Shown one piece after another: positions 9,668 to 18,851 of a DNA stretch of 64,000 nucleotides. Numbering within the stretch: position 1 is the first letter of the stretch; each line of letters begins with the position of its first letter. The notes under the pieces were generated by a model. That model saw only the letters and a program-made list of their open reading frames with translations, made no database searches and was not told where the DNA came from. This stretch comes from UBA1189 sp964570685. GTDB taxonomy: Bacteria; Bacteroidota; Bacteroidia; Bacteroidales; Bacteroidaceae. The translations under genes and the position numbers were made by a program. The stretch covers positions 1-64,000 of the forward strand of contig CAZMZC010000009.1 in the NCBI GenBank assembly GCA_964570685.1, given 5' to 3'.

Positions 9668-12600
9668 ATGATGATGCTACGTATACGATGCTTGCTGGCG
9701 TGTATGCTGGCGGTGCTCGCCCTCGCGGGGCGTGGGGTGCCGCTGCGCAGGGTGGATATTGGCGATGGGTTGCCCCACAATGTGGTGAAGTGCTTTGCCG
9801 AGGATGGCAAAGGGTATCTGTGGATAGGGACCTTCGACGGGCTGGCGCGGTACGACGGGCGGCACATGCAGGTGCTCCGCCCCGTGGAGGGCGACAGCTG
9901 TAGTCTGCCCGGGGCACACATTGAGGCGCTGCTGCCCGATGGCGAGGCGCTGCTCGTGGGTACCGACCGCGGTCTCTACCGTATCGGGCCCGACGGCCGC
10001 GGCTGCCGTGTGCGCTGGCGCGAGGGTGGCTCGCCTGTGACCAACTACATCAGCCAGTTGCTGCGTACGGACGCGGCGGTCTATGCCCTCACGGCCAGCG
10101 GAGCGATGCTCATGAGAAGGCATGGGGAGGAGGCGCTTACGCGTGTGGGGGACTATGCGCCGCACCACGTGTTGGCGGTGGAGGCCTTGGGCGGGGGGTG
10201 CCTATTAGTGCTCACCGATGTGGCGCTCATGGTGGTGGACGAGGCTACGCACCGCACCCTGCACATGGTGCCCGTGGAGGGGCTGGCACCCAGCTGGAAC
10301 AGCATGCACTACAGCTGCGAACGCAGGCAGGTGGTGGTGGGCTCGGGGCTGGGCTATGCAAGCCGTGCCTACGAGGTGGGCGAGGATGGTAGCCTCGTGC
10401 CCTCGGCATTGGCCGTGCCGCCCAACCTCAAGGATGCGCTCTACCATCGGGGGAGGTGGTACTTCGCCACCGATGGCGAGGGACTCGCGGTGGCTACGGA
10501 GGAGGGGCTGCAGCGGCTCACGCCTGAAAACAGTGATATACCCTCGCATGCGATACATGCCCTATACGTGGATAGCAAGGACAACCTGTGGATGGGTACC
10601 TACCGCAGCGGACTGTGTGTGGCGGTGCGGGGCGACGAGGCTTTCACGCGCTACGGCATCCACAACGGCAGGCTCAGCCGCGATGCCGTGGCAGCGGTAT
10701 ACGCGTGGGGCGCGAAGGTGTGTGTGGGTACCGACGGTGGCGGGCTCCACATCATCGACACCTCGGACGGGAGCCTCCAGGTGGTGGATGCTGAGAGCAG
10801 CCCCCTGCCGAGCAACCACATATATCAGATGCGGGGCTGCGGCGATACGCTGTATGTGAGGGTATATGAACGCGAGGTGTATGGGCAGCCGCTGTCGGGG
10901 AGCGATGTGTATGCCTGCTCCTTGGCCGACGGGCGCGTGGTGCCCTACGACGGCCCCGTGGCGTGGCACGCGGCCGATACGCTCGTGGACAGCTACGGCA
11001 ACCGATGGTATGCCAGCGAGGGGCAGCTGTGTGTGTGGCTCAGTGCCACAGGACATCGGGCAGCCTTTGTCGAGACCGAGGCTTTGCCCCGTACGTCGTA
11101 CTGCCAGGGCGCAGCATTCCAGCGGGGCGACACGCTGTACTTCGGTACCACCTCGGGGCTGCTGCAGCTCGACGCCCGTGAGGCGTTGGCAGCGATAGGG
11201 ACGGCACCAGTGTACCTCGACGGCGTCACCGTGTGGGACGATGGCAGCTACATCGCGCTGGGCGGAACGGCCGAAGCGTCGGTGACGTTGCCCCCAGAGC
11301 ACAACTTCATTACGATACACTTCACGTCGCCCCAGCTGGCACCCATGGCGGCGCAGCGCGTGCGCTACCGTCTGCAGGGGGTCGACGACCAGTGGCGCGA
11401 GGGCGACGACCTCACCGAGGCGGTGTACACGGCCATCCGCCCGGGCAACTATACCTTCACGGTGATGGCTGCCGATGGCGCGGGGCGGTGGAGTACGACG
11501 CCTGCCGTGCTGCACGTGTGCCTGCTGCCACCGTGGTATGCCACGTGGTGGGCAACGGTGCTGTGGGGTGCCTTGGCGTGCTGCAGCGTGGGGTGGGGCG
11601 TATGGCTCTACCTGCGGCAGCAGCGGAGGCGCATGGCAGCGCAGCAGCAGGAGCAGGAGCGGCGGCGCGAGATAGAGCATCTGCACCATAGGCAGGAGCT
11701 GGAGCGCGAGGCGCATAGGGACAAGCTGAACCTGCTGACAAACATTACACACGAGCTGCGCACACCGCTCTTCGTGCTCTCGGCTACGCTCGAAGAACTG
11801 CAGGGCACTGCGGGCAGGGGCAAGCTGCTGCCTGCCACGCTCACCACGATGCACCGCCACGTATACCGCATGGGACAGTTGGTCGACAATATCCTCGCTG
11901 CACAGTACGACCGTCTGCACACACTGGCGTTGAGGGCGGTGACGACCGATGTGGTGGCGTTGTGCCGAAGGCTCACACCCGACTACCAAGCCCTGTGCCA
12001 GCAGAAGAGCATCGCCTATGCCTTCTACGCGGAGCTGGCGACGCTCACGGCCATGGTGGATGAGGAGAAGGTGGAGCTGGTGCTGTCGAACCTGCTGTCG
12101 AACGCCTTCAAGTATACCCCCGAGCAGGGCACCGTCACGCTGCACCTGACGGCTCCCGACGCCACGCACTACCGCTTCATCATCAGTGACAACGGCATCG
12201 GCATCGCCGAGGAGGAGCTGCCCCGGGTATTCGAGCGCCACTACCGGGGCAAAAACAGCACCGAGGCTATGGGCAATGGCTTGGGGCTGGCCTTCGTGAA
12301 GCAGCTGGTGGAGCTGTGTGGCGGAGATATACGCATCAGCAGCGTCCCCATGAAGGGTACTCAGGTTGAGGTGACGTTGCCCCTCATGCCGCCCGTTGCC
12401 GAGGGGGCGGTGGACACCGATGAGGACACTCGGCAGGAACCGCCCGCAGTGGCCAATCCTACGGCGGTGTATACGATACTCGTCGTCGACGATGAGCCCG
12501 AGATACGCCGCCTGATGCAGCAGCAGCTGGGCATGCACTACCGCATTGCAACCGCAGCCGATGGCGAGGCAGCGCTGGTGGTAGCACGCGACATGATGCC

Positions 12601-13234
12601 CGACCTCATCATCTGTGACATGATGATGCCGCAGATGGATGGGCTCGCACTCCTCGCACTGCTCAAGCAGGACAAAACGTTGCAGCACATCCCCGTCATC
12701 ATGTTCTCGGCCAAGCATCGGGAGGAAGAGCAGATTGCTGCCTTCCAGGCTGGCGCAGCGGCCTACCTCACCAAGCCTGTCTCCATGAAGATGCTCAGGG
12801 CAAGGATTGAGCAATTTGTCAGTCGCCCCGCAGCCACCATCCACAAGAGCATGCAGAGCACCGCCGAGGAGTATGGCCGTGAGCTGAAGGAGCAGGGCGT
12901 GGAAGCCAAGGAGGACGAGCGGTTCATCGCCCGGTGCAAGGAAGTGATTGACGCGCACCTCACCGACGAACGCCTCTGCGTGGAGTTCCTTGCCGAACAG
13001 ATGCACATGAGCCACTCGGCACTCTACAAGCGCGTGAAGGCCATCACGGGGCAGTCGGCCGCCAACCTCATCATCGACTACCGCATATTCCGCGCCGTGG
13101 AAATGCTGCGCCAGGGGGAGACCAACATCACCCTTGTGGCCGAGCGCTGCGGATTCGGCGACGTGCGTGCCTTCCGCTCTGCCTTCAAGAACCGCTTGGG
13201 CACAACTCCCAAGAAGTACATCAGTGGGGAATAA
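9668..13234 (+). CDS. Hybrid two-component system sensor/regulator (HTCS) of the glycan locus
   Basis: 1188 residues combining sensor and transcription factor in one chain. After a signal/anchor segment, residues ~25-540 hold two-component-regulator propeller repeats (GYLWIGTFDGLARYDG, NLWMGTYRSGLCV). A Y_Y_Y domain follows (about 545-620), then a transmembrane helix (about 625-650). The histidine kinase has ITHELRTPL with phospho-acceptor His695 and an ATPase domain with ISDNGIGI and GNGLGLAFVK. A receiver has IICDMMMPQMDG with Asp984, and an AraC-type helix-turn-helix fills ~1085-1188. Such proteins bind an oligosaccharide in the periplasm and activate the adjacent polysaccharide-use genes. 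Its position among GH78, GH43 and GH29 genes makes it the likely local regulator. Confidence 0.95.
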   Translation: MMMLRIRCLLACMLAVLALAGRGVPLRRVDIGDGLPHNVVKCFAEDGKGYLWIGTFDGLARYDGRHMQVLRPVEGDSCSLPGAHIEALLPDGEALLVGTDRGLYRIGPDGRGCRVRWREGGSPVTNYISQLLRTDAAVYALTASGAMLMRRHGEEALTRVGDYAPHHVLAVEALGGGCLLVLTDVALMVVDEATHRTLHMVPVEGLAPSWNSMHYSCERRQVVVGSGLGYASRAYEVGEDGSLVPSALAVPPNLKDALYHRGRWYFATDGEGLAVATEEGLQRLTPENSDIPSHAIHALYVDSKDNLWMGTYRSGLCVAVRGDEAFTRYGIHNGRLSRDAVAAVYAWGAKVCVGTDGGGLHIIDTSDGSLQVVDAESSPLPSNHIYQMRGCGDTLYVRVYEREVYGQPLSGSDVYACSLADGRVVPYDGPVAWHAADTLVDSYGNRWYASEGQLCVWLSATGHRAAFVETEALPRTSYCQGAAFQRGDTLYFGTTSGLLQLDAREALAAIGTAPVYLDGVTVWDDGSYIALGGTAEASVTLPPEHNFITIHFTSPQLAPMAAQRVRYRLQGVDDQWREGDDLTEAVYTAIRPGNYTFTVMAADGAGRWSTTPAVLHVCLLPPWYATWWATVLWGALACCSVGWGVWLYLRQQRRRMAAQQQEQERRREIEHLHHRQELEREAHRDKLNLLTNITHELRTPLFVLSATLEELQGTAGRGKLLPATLTTMHRHVYRMGQLVDNILAAQYDRLHTLALRAVTTDVVALCRRLTPDYQALCQQKSIAYAFYAELATLTAMVDEEKVELVLSNLLSNAFKYTPEQGTVTLHLTAPDATHYRFIISDNGIGIAEEELPRVFERHYRGKNSTEAMGNGLGLAFVKQLVELCGGDIRISSVPMKGTQVEVTLPLMPPVAEGAVDTDEDTRQEPPAVANPTAVYTILVVDDEPEIRRLMQQQLGMHYRIATAADGEAALVVARDMMPDLIICDMMMPQMDGLALLALLKQDKTLQHIPVIMFSAKHREEEQIAAFQAGAAAYLTKPVSMKMLRARIEQFVSRPAATIHKSMQSTAEEYGRELKEQGVEAKEDERFIARCKEVIDAHLTDERLCVEFLAEQMHMSHSALYKRVKAITGQSAANLIIDYRIFRAVEMLRQGETNITLVAERCGFGDVRAFRSAFKNRLGTTPKKYISGE

Positions 13235-13299
13235 GCGAAATACAAATATACGTACCTTTTTGTACCGATAAACGCCGTGCGAGTATACACTTATCCTTG

Positions 13300-13307
13300 T
13301 ATCTTTG
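13300..13307 (+). promoter_or_regulatory. Possible -7 box before the fucosidase
   Basis: TATCTTTG matches TAnnTTTG, 22 bases before the fucosidase start. No good -33 element is at the expected distance, as would fit an activator-dependent promoter under the neighbouring regulator. Confidence 0.35.
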
Positions 13308-13329
13308 CCATGAATAAAATCATAAACCT

Positions 13330-14874
13330 ATGAAACGACCTTTGATTACTCTCTTCTCGTGCCTGCTGGCGGGCACGCTGGTGGGGCAGACTCGCATCGC
13401 CCACGACTTTGACAACAACATGCACGGCTACTCCGTGGGGCGCTACGATGAGGCTCGCCACAAGGGGCTGCCCCCTGCACCCGAGCGCGAGGTGAGGACC
13501 GACCTCGACCTCGCCATGCAGCCCGATGAGAAGATACAGTGGATGATGGATGACAAGCTGGGCATGTTCGTCCACTGGGGCTTGTATGCAGGCCCGGGAC
13601 GCGGCGAGTGGTACATGGAGAATCAAGGCATCGCCATCGACGAGTACCGCAAGCTGGCGACTCCCAAGGCAGGCGACGAGCACTTCACCGCCCGCGACTA
13701 CGACCCGCGCAAGTGGGTGGAGCTGGCACGCAAGGTGGGCATGCGCTACGTGTGCCTCACCACGCAGCACCACGACGGCTACGCCCTCTTCGAGAGCGAG
13801 TATCCCAATGCCTTCACCTCGATGCAGACCCACGGGCGCGACTTCGTGCGTGAGTATGTGGAGGCGTGCCGCGAGGTGGGATTGAAGGTGGGACTCTACA
13901 AGACGCTCATCAACTGGCGTTATCCCGGCTACTATGACATCACGGGCACCCACTGCCGTCCCGACAATCGGTTTGGCTACACCACTGCCGCGTGGCACAA
14001 GGAGAATGCGCGTGTGATGAAGGAGGAGTTGTACTGCCAGGTGCGCGAACTGATGACACGCTACGGCAAGATAGACCATCTCTTTTGGGACGGAGGGTGG
14101 ATAGCCCAGCAGGGCTCCGATGCCGATGGCGCTCCCTTCTGGGAGTCGGGCATGTATCGCGACACCACCAATGCATGGCCCATCGACGCTGCCTACAGCG
14201 ACTATGATGAGGCTACAGGTCGCCCGCTCGGACTGATGGGCATGGTGCGCAAGTACCAGCCCGACATCGTGGTCAACCCCCGCAGCGGATGGGTGGGCGA
14301 CTTCACCTGCGAGGAGGGTGGCGGCACCGTGAAGGGCGAGATACGCAACGGGGTGGTGGAGAAGTGCCTCTCGATAGCTCCGGGCTGGGGATACAACAAG
14401 CTGATGGAGGCCCCCGCATACATCATGCCGCTACGTCAGATCAAGCGCCTCTTTGCCGACTGTATGGTGCGCGGTATGTGCTTCCTGCTCAACGTGGGTC
14501 CCGACCGCCACGGCAACATCGCACCCCTCGTGGAGGAGCGCATGCTGGAGTTCGGCGAATGGGTGAACGCTACGGCCGAAGCCATCTACGGCACACGCGG
14601 AGGCCCTTGGCAGCCGATGGACGGGGAGTACGGCTTCTGCTACAAGGACAACGTGATATACATCTACCTGCTGGGTGGCTACACGGCCGACAACTTCGTG
14701 ATGCCCCCGCTCGACAAGGGCATGCGTGCCCGCCGCGCCTACGATGTCTATACCCGCCGCCCCATCGACCTCAGCCAGCACCGGCGGACCGTCACGCTGC
14801 ACGACGTACGCCCCGTGAAGGATGACCTCACCGTCATCGCCGTGGAGCTGAACCGCGTGGTGAGGGGGAAGTGA
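13330..14874 (+). CDS. Secreted alpha-L-fucosidase (GH29)
   Basis: 514 residues with signal peptide MKRPLITLFSCLLAGTLVG. KLGMFVHWGLYAGPGRGEWYMENQG is the conserved GH29 N-terminal active-site region, followed by TTQHHDGYALF. HLFWDGGW contains the predicted nucleophile Asp254. FLLNVGPDRHGNI near residue 385 is also characteristic. GH29 enzymes release terminal L-fucose with retention of configuration. It sits directly after the regulator and ahead of genes that could oxidise deoxyhexose sugars. Linkage preference cannot be read from sequence. Confidence 0.93.
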   Translation: MKRPLITLFSCLLAGTLVGQTRIAHDFDNNMHGYSVGRYDEARHKGLPPAPEREVRTDLDLAMQPDEKIQWMMDDKLGMFVHWGLYAGPGRGEWYMENQGIAIDEYRKLATPKAGDEHFTARDYDPRKWVELARKVGMRYVCLTTQHHDGYALFESEYPNAFTSMQTHGRDFVREYVEACREVGLKVGLYKTLINWRYPGYYDITGTHCRPDNRFGYTTAAWHKENARVMKEELYCQVRELMTRYGKIDHLFWDGGWIAQQGSDADGAPFWESGMYRDTTNAWPIDAAYSDYDEATGRPLGLMGMVRKYQPDIVVNPRSGWVGDFTCEEGGGTVKGEIRNGVVEKCLSIAPGWGYNKLMEAPAYIMPLRQIKRLFADCMVRGMCFLLNVGPDRHGNIAPLVEERMLEFGEWVNATAEAIYGTRGGPWQPMDGEYGFCYKDNVIYIYLLGGYTADNFVMPPLDKGMRARRAYDVYTRRPIDLSQHRRTVTLHDVRPVKDDLTVIAVELNRVVRGK

Positions 14875-14930
14875 AGAGGGAAGAATGAAGAGGGAAGAGG
14901 GAAAAGTTAACGTCAACGTTGACACCAGCG

Positions 14931-14961
14931 TTGCAGCATTGGGAATATTGTAGTATATTTG
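14931..14961 (+). promoter_or_regulatory. Promoter inside the spacer, probably serving the amidohydrolase/dehydrogenase pair
   Basis: TTG at 14931-14933, exactly 20 bp, then TATATTTG at 14954-14961. Both boxes and the spacing fit the Bacteroidetes consensus. Confidence 0.6.
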
Positions 14962-14970
14962 CACCATATT

Positions 14971-15087
14971 ATGAAAGTACACATGGAGAAACGCACGAAA
15001 TGGAGTGGTCTGCTGGCTGGCTTGGTGGCGGCGCTGCTGTGCAGGGCGACAGCCGCACCGAAGTCGTGTACAGTGGCAAGAAATTGA
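14971..15087 (+). pseudogene. Tiny signal-peptide-like open frame, probably a gene remnant
   Basis: A 38-codon frame starts ten bases after a good promoter and has a signal-peptide-like core (WSGLLAGLVAALLC) with no mature protein behind it. A second frame over the same bases reads RTEVVYSGKKLRINV, which looks like the start of a secreted domain. A frameshift followed by loss of the body of a gene would explain both. It could also be a leader peptide. Nothing identifies the family. Confidence 0.35.
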
Positions 15088-15181
15088 GAATTAACGTTTA
15101 ACGATGAACTGAAAGCCGACACCCGCAGGGGCTAAAGTCAATGATGAACTCTTACCTTTTCCCTCTTAACTCTTCACTACT

Positions 15182-16099
15182 ATGACAATAGTCGATGCTC
15201 ATGCCCACTTGTGGCTACGACAAGATACCGTGGTCGACGGCCTCCCCATCCGCACGCTGGAGGGTGGGCGCTCACTCTTCATGGGCGAGGTGCGGCAGAT
15301 GGTGCCGCCCTTTATGATTGATGGCGTCAACAGCGCCGAAGTGTTCCTCTCCAATATGGACTACGCGCAGGTGTCGGCCGCCGTCATCACCCAGGAGTTT
15401 ATCGATGGCCTGCAAAACGACTACCTTATGGAGGTGGCCCGCCGCTACCCCAATCGTTTCCTCGTATGCGGCATGTGCGAGTGGCGCCGTCCGGGCTTTG
15501 CCGCCCATGCCGAGGAGCTGCTCGACGCGGGCTTCCGTGCCCTCAAGATACCCGCCCAGCGCCTGCTGCTCAAGGAGGGTCGCGTATGGCTCACCTCTGA
15601 CGAGATGATGCAGGTGTATCGCCTCATGGAGCAGCGCGGTGCCATACTCTCCATCGACCTTGCCGACGGTGCCCTGCAGGTGGGCGAGATGGAGGAGATT
15701 ATCCGTGAGTGCCCCAGACTGAAGATAGCTATCGGGCACTTCGGCATGGTGACGCGCGAGGGTTGGCAAGAGCAAATCAAGCTTGCGCGGCACGCGAACG
15801 TGATGATAGAGTCGGGCGGTATCACCTGGCTCTTCAACGATGAGTTCTACCCCTTCCGCGGTGCCGTGCGTGCCATACGCGAGGCCGCCGACCTCGTGGG
15901 TATGGACAAGCTCATGTGGGGCTCCGATTACCCGCGCACCATCACCGCCATCACCTACCGCATGAGCTACGACTTCGTCACCAAGAGCACCGAGCTCACC
16001 GAGGAGGACAAGGCCCTCTTCCTCGGCGACAATGCCCGCCGCTTCTACGGTTTCACCCACCTCGTGGAGCTGCCCTATATTAAAAACATGTCGGAATGA
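15182..16099 (+). CDS. Amidohydrolase-2 family TIM-barrel protein, possible sugar lactonase
   Basis: 305 residues. The metal-binding HAHLW motif (His7, His9) opens the protein. ALKIPAQRLLL, KIAIGHFGM and WGSDYP (Asp249) mark the barrel strands of the amidohydrolase-2 family, which includes L-fuconolactone and L-rhamnonolactone hydrolases. No signal peptide is seen, so it is cytosolic. Its stop overlaps the next start by four bases (ATGA), so it is translationally coupled to the zinc dehydrogenase. A dehydrogenase plus lactonase pair is the core of the non-phosphorylating fucose/rhamnose pathway, and a fucosidase lies just upstream. This supports, but does not prove, a sugar-lactonase role. 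Confidence 0.8.
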   Translation: MTIVDAHAHLWLRQDTVVDGLPIRTLEGGRSLFMGEVRQMVPPFMIDGVNSAEVFLSNMDYAQVSAAVITQEFIDGLQNDYLMEVARRYPNRFLVCGMCEWRRPGFAAHAEELLDAGFRALKIPAQRLLLKEGRVWLTSDEMMQVYRLMEQRGAILSIDLADGALQVGEMEEIIRECPRLKIAIGHFGMVTREGWQEQIKLARHANVMIESGGITWLFNDEFYPFRGAVRAIREAADLVGMDKLMWGSDYPRTITAITYRMSYDFVTKSTELTEEDKALFLGDNARRFYGFTHLVELPYIKNMSE

Positions 16100-17121
16100 A
16101 TACTATGAAAGCGATACAGATTACATCTCTGGGCAACCTTAGTGTTGCCGATATACCTCAGCCCGAGCTGCATGCCGGTGAGGTGCTAGTAAAGATTGGC
16201 TATGTGGGCTTCTGCGGCTCGGACCTCAATACCTTCTTCGGACGTAACCCCATGGTGAAGCTGCCCGTCATTCCCGGGCACGAGATAGGAGCTACCATCG
16301 AGCAGGTGGGTACCGATGTGCCCCACACGCTTGCCGTAGGCATGACTGTGACCATAAACCCCTATACCAGCTGCGGACACTGCGCCTCGTGCCTCAGCAG
16401 TAGGCCCAATGCCTGCGAGCACAATGAGACACTGGGCGTGCAGCGCCACGGTGCCATGTGCGACTATATCGTGGTGCCTTGGCAGAAGGTAATACCCGTG
16501 CAGGGCATCTCACTGCGCGACTGCGCCCTCATAGAGCCTATGAGCGTGGGCTTCCATGCAGTAGACCGCGCACAGGTGACCGATACCGATACGGTCATGG
16601 TCATCGGATGCGGCATGATAGGCCTCGGCGCTATCATACGTGCCTCGCTGCGCGGAGCCACCGTCATCGCCGTAGACCTTGACCCCAGCAAACTGGCTTT
16701 GGCGCAGCGTATGGGTGCCACCCACACTGTCAACAGCGCTGTCGAGAATCTTCACGAGAGCCTGCAGCGCATCACCCGAGGTTTGGGGCCCACAGTGGTC
16801 ATCGAGGCGGTAGGCTCGCCAGCCACCTATAGAGCAGCCGTAGAGGAGGTAGCCTTCACGGGGCGCGTGGTATACATCGGCTATGCCAAGAGCGATGTGA
16901 ACTACACCACCAAGCTGTTTGTGCAAAAGGAGCTCGACATACGCGGCTCGCACAACGCCCTGCCGTCCGACTTCCGCGCTGTCATCCATTATCTGCACCG
17001 CACCGCCTGCCCCACAGACGAGCTCATCAGCGCCGTGGTGACCCCCGAAGAGGCTGCCGAAGCCATGCAGCAGTGGGCAGCCGACCCCGCCAAGGTGTTC
17101 CGCATACTGGTACGGTTTTAG
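16096..17121 (+). CDS. Zinc-dependent medium-chain alcohol/sugar dehydrogenase
   Basis: 341 residues. Catalytic zinc ligands are visible as GFCGSD (Cys40) and GHE (His62, Glu63). Four structural-zinc cysteines are at 93, 96, 99 and 107 (CGHCASC...NAC). The NAD(P) Rossmann fold has VIGCGMIGLGA, followed by AVDLDPSKL; the aspartate suggests NAD preference. The closest families are sorbitol/threonine/L-fuconate-type dehydrogenases. Translational overlap with the amidohydrolase implies a shared pathway, probably oxidation of a released deoxyhexose or its acid. The exact substrate is not determinable here. Confidence 0.85.
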   Translation: MNTMKAIQITSLGNLSVADIPQPELHAGEVLVKIGYVGFCGSDLNTFFGRNPMVKLPVIPGHEIGATIEQVGTDVPHTLAVGMTVTINPYTSCGHCASCLSSRPNACEHNETLGVQRHGAMCDYIVVPWQKVIPVQGISLRDCALIEPMSVGFHAVDRAQVTDTDTVMVIGCGMIGLGAIIRASLRGATVIAVDLDPSKLALAQRMGATHTVNSAVENLHESLQRITRGLGPTVVIEAVGSPATYRAAVEEVAFTGRVVYIGYAKSDVNYTTKLFVQKELDIRGSHNALPSDFRAVIHYLHRTACPTDELISAVVTPEEAAEAMQQWAADPAKVFRILVRF

Positions 17122-17159
17122 CACTTGATACCCCTCTCAGTATCTCACAAAAAATCACC

Positions 17160-18650
17160 TCATACAGATTTCACAAACCGCTTGACGAAGGGAATCTGGT
17201 TGAGCGGTAAGTCGTGCTTGATGATGTAGACGATGAAGAGCACAAGCAATGCCGTGTTGGCAATCATGCGCAGCCACTGATTGTTCATAGGCCACAATTG
17301 CGACATGGCAAAGAGGGCTAGGGCGATGGCAAAGTAGAGGAGGATGCCTTTCACGTCGTAGCCGATGGGGTGATAATGTTGCCCGATGAAATAGGAGAGC
17401 AGCATTGCCGTGCCGTATCCTGCCACGCCACCCCACGCACAAGCTATGTAGCCGTAGCGAGGCACGAAGATAATGTTGACTGCCAGCAGCACCACGCAGG
17501 CGATAATAGACATGATGGCGCCCCAGTAGGTCTTGTCGGTGAGCTTGTACCAGAACGAGAGGTTGAAATAGATGCCCATGAATATCTCGGCCATCATCAC
17601 GATGGGTACCACGCGCAGTCCCTCCCAATAGGTGTGGCCCACGAGGAGCTTGAAGAGGTCCATGTAGAACACGACCACGAGGAAGGCCAGCAGGGTGAAG
17701 ATGACAAAGTACTTCATCGTGGCGGCATATATGGCATCGCTGTTCTTCTTGTCGCGGCTTTGGTTGAATACGAAGGGCTCGTAGGCGTAGCGGAAGGCTT
17801 GCAGCAGAATGGCCATGATCATGGCTATCTTGGAGCAGGCACCATAGATGCCGAGCTGTACCTCGCCTTCGGCACCAGGCATGATGAAGAGGTAGGTAAT
17901 CTTGTCAGCCACCTGATTGAGAATGCCCGCAATGCCGAGTATGAGGATGGGCATGGCATAGCGCAGCATACGGCGGGCCAGCTGGCTGTCGAATCCGTAG
18001 GCAAGCCCCTTCAGCTCGGGAATGAAGCCGAGCGTGACGCTGGCCGTACAGATGAGGTTGATGATGAAGATGTAGCCTACGCTGTACTGTGGGTCGTACC
18101 ACCCCATCCACTCGGGATACGAGGCGTGGAGGACGGGAGCCACGAGGAAGATGAAAAGATTCAAGAGAATATTCAGTACGATGAACGTCAACTTGAGTGC
18201 CACAAACTTCACCGGACGCTGCTGCTGCCTCAGATGGGCATACATGATGGCTTGCACGGCATCGATGGAGACGATGGTGGTCATGCAGGCGATGTACTCG
18301 GGATGGTCGGCATAGCCCATCCATGCACTGATGGGGGCATTGAACACGAGGCACAACACGGCAAACGTTACCGCCACACCCATGACGAGCCGAAGCACCG
18401 TGCCATACACCTTGCGCGGGTCTTCACCCTCCTTGGTGCTGAAGCGGAAGAGCGTGGTCTCCATGCCGAAGGTGAGCAGTACCATGAGCAGTGCCGTGTA
18501 GGCATACACGTTGGTGACGACGCCGTAGCCACCGCTCTCGGCGGTAATCTTGATGGTGTAGAGCGGTACCAACAGATAGTTGAGGAAACGCCCCACGATG
18601 CTGCTCAGCCCATACAGAGCGGTATCTTTGACAAGTGATTTCAGTTCCAT
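17160..18650 (-). CDS. Polysaccharide/lipid-linked oligosaccharide flippase (MOP superfamily)
   Basis: 496 residues starting at MELKSLVKDTALYGLSSIVGRFLNYLLVPLYT, the typical opening of Wzx-like flippases. An in-frame ATG 21 codons upstream lies over the promoter region and is unlikely. Twelve or more hydrophobic segments run through the protein, with family phrases such as TFGMETTLFRFSTKE and GIYGACSKIAMIM. It would move undecaprenyl-linked glycans across the inner membrane for capsule, O-antigen or exopolysaccharide. It stands alone, without glycosyltransferases nearby. Confidence 0.85.
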   Translation of the reverse strand: MELKSLVKDTALYGLSSIVGRFLNYLLVPLYTIKITAESGGYGVVTNVYAYTALLMVLLTFGMETTLFRFSTKEGEDPRKVYGTVLRLVMGVAVTFAVLCLVFNAPISAWMGYADHPEYIACMTTIVSIDAVQAIMYAHLRQQQRPVKFVALKLTFIVLNILLNLFIFLVAPVLHASYPEWMGWYDPQYSVGYIFIINLICTASVTLGFIPELKGLAYGFDSQLARRMLRYAMPILILGIAGILNQVADKITYLFIMPGAEGEVQLGIYGACSKIAMIMAILLQAFRYAYEPFVFNQSRDKKNSDAIYAATMKYFVIFTLLAFLVVVFYMDLFKLLVGHTYWEGLRVVPIVMMAEIFMGIYFNLSFWYKLTDKTYWGAIMSIIACVVLLAVNIIFVPRYGYIACAWGGVAGYGTAMLLSYFIGQHYHPIGYDVKGILLYFAIALALFAMSQLWPMNNQWLRMIANTALLVLFIVYIIKHDLPLNQIPFVKRFVKSV

Positions 18651-18669
18651 AGCGTTCGAATAAGCGATA

Positions 18670-18677
18670 CAAAGGTA
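18670..18677 (-). promoter_or_regulatory. -7 box of the flippase gene
   Basis: On the minus strand this reads TACCTTTG, 20 bases before the chosen start, which supports that start over the upstream ATG. The -33 element is unclear. Confidence 0.45.
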
Positions 18678-18782
18678 AAGAAAACTAACGAATAAAGTGT
18701 CAGATAACCTCAAAAACGGAATCTATACGAAGCAATTGATAAATTTAGAAGCAGATTTTGAGGTTTTTCGCCCTTTTTTGAT

Positions 18783-18790
18783 TACTTTTG
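18783..18790 (+). promoter_or_regulatory. -7 box of the ftsX operon
   Basis: TACTTTTG matches the consensus. TTTG at 18757-18760 is 22 bp upstream, slightly long for a -33 element. This box probably starts the ftsX-to-folK transcript. Confidence 0.45.
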
Positions 18791-18851
18791 TGGCGAATTT
18801 GGGAGAGGTATGCCTTTTCCCGATTCTGCATCAATTACTACACATACAGCA

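Larger units (their letters stand above)
14875..15181. repeat. Repeat-flanked spacer between fucosidase and amidohydrolase
   Basis: The left end is a purine run of GAAGAGGGAA units (14875-14906) followed by GTTAACGTCAACGTTGAC. The right end (15150-15176) is the reverse complement of the same theme (CTTTTCCCTCTTAACTCTTC). The spacer is therefore bounded by imperfect inverted repeats and contains a promoter and a tiny open frame. Confidence 0.5.

Noticed and set aside
10562..13015. 817-codon minus-strand open frame
   Set aside because: Antisense to the hybrid sensor gene, whose domains are all recognisable; the shadow has none.
17370..18638. 422-codon plus-strand open frame
   Set aside because: Antisense to the flippase; histidine/glutamate/glycine-rich composition typical of a shadow of membrane-protein codons.
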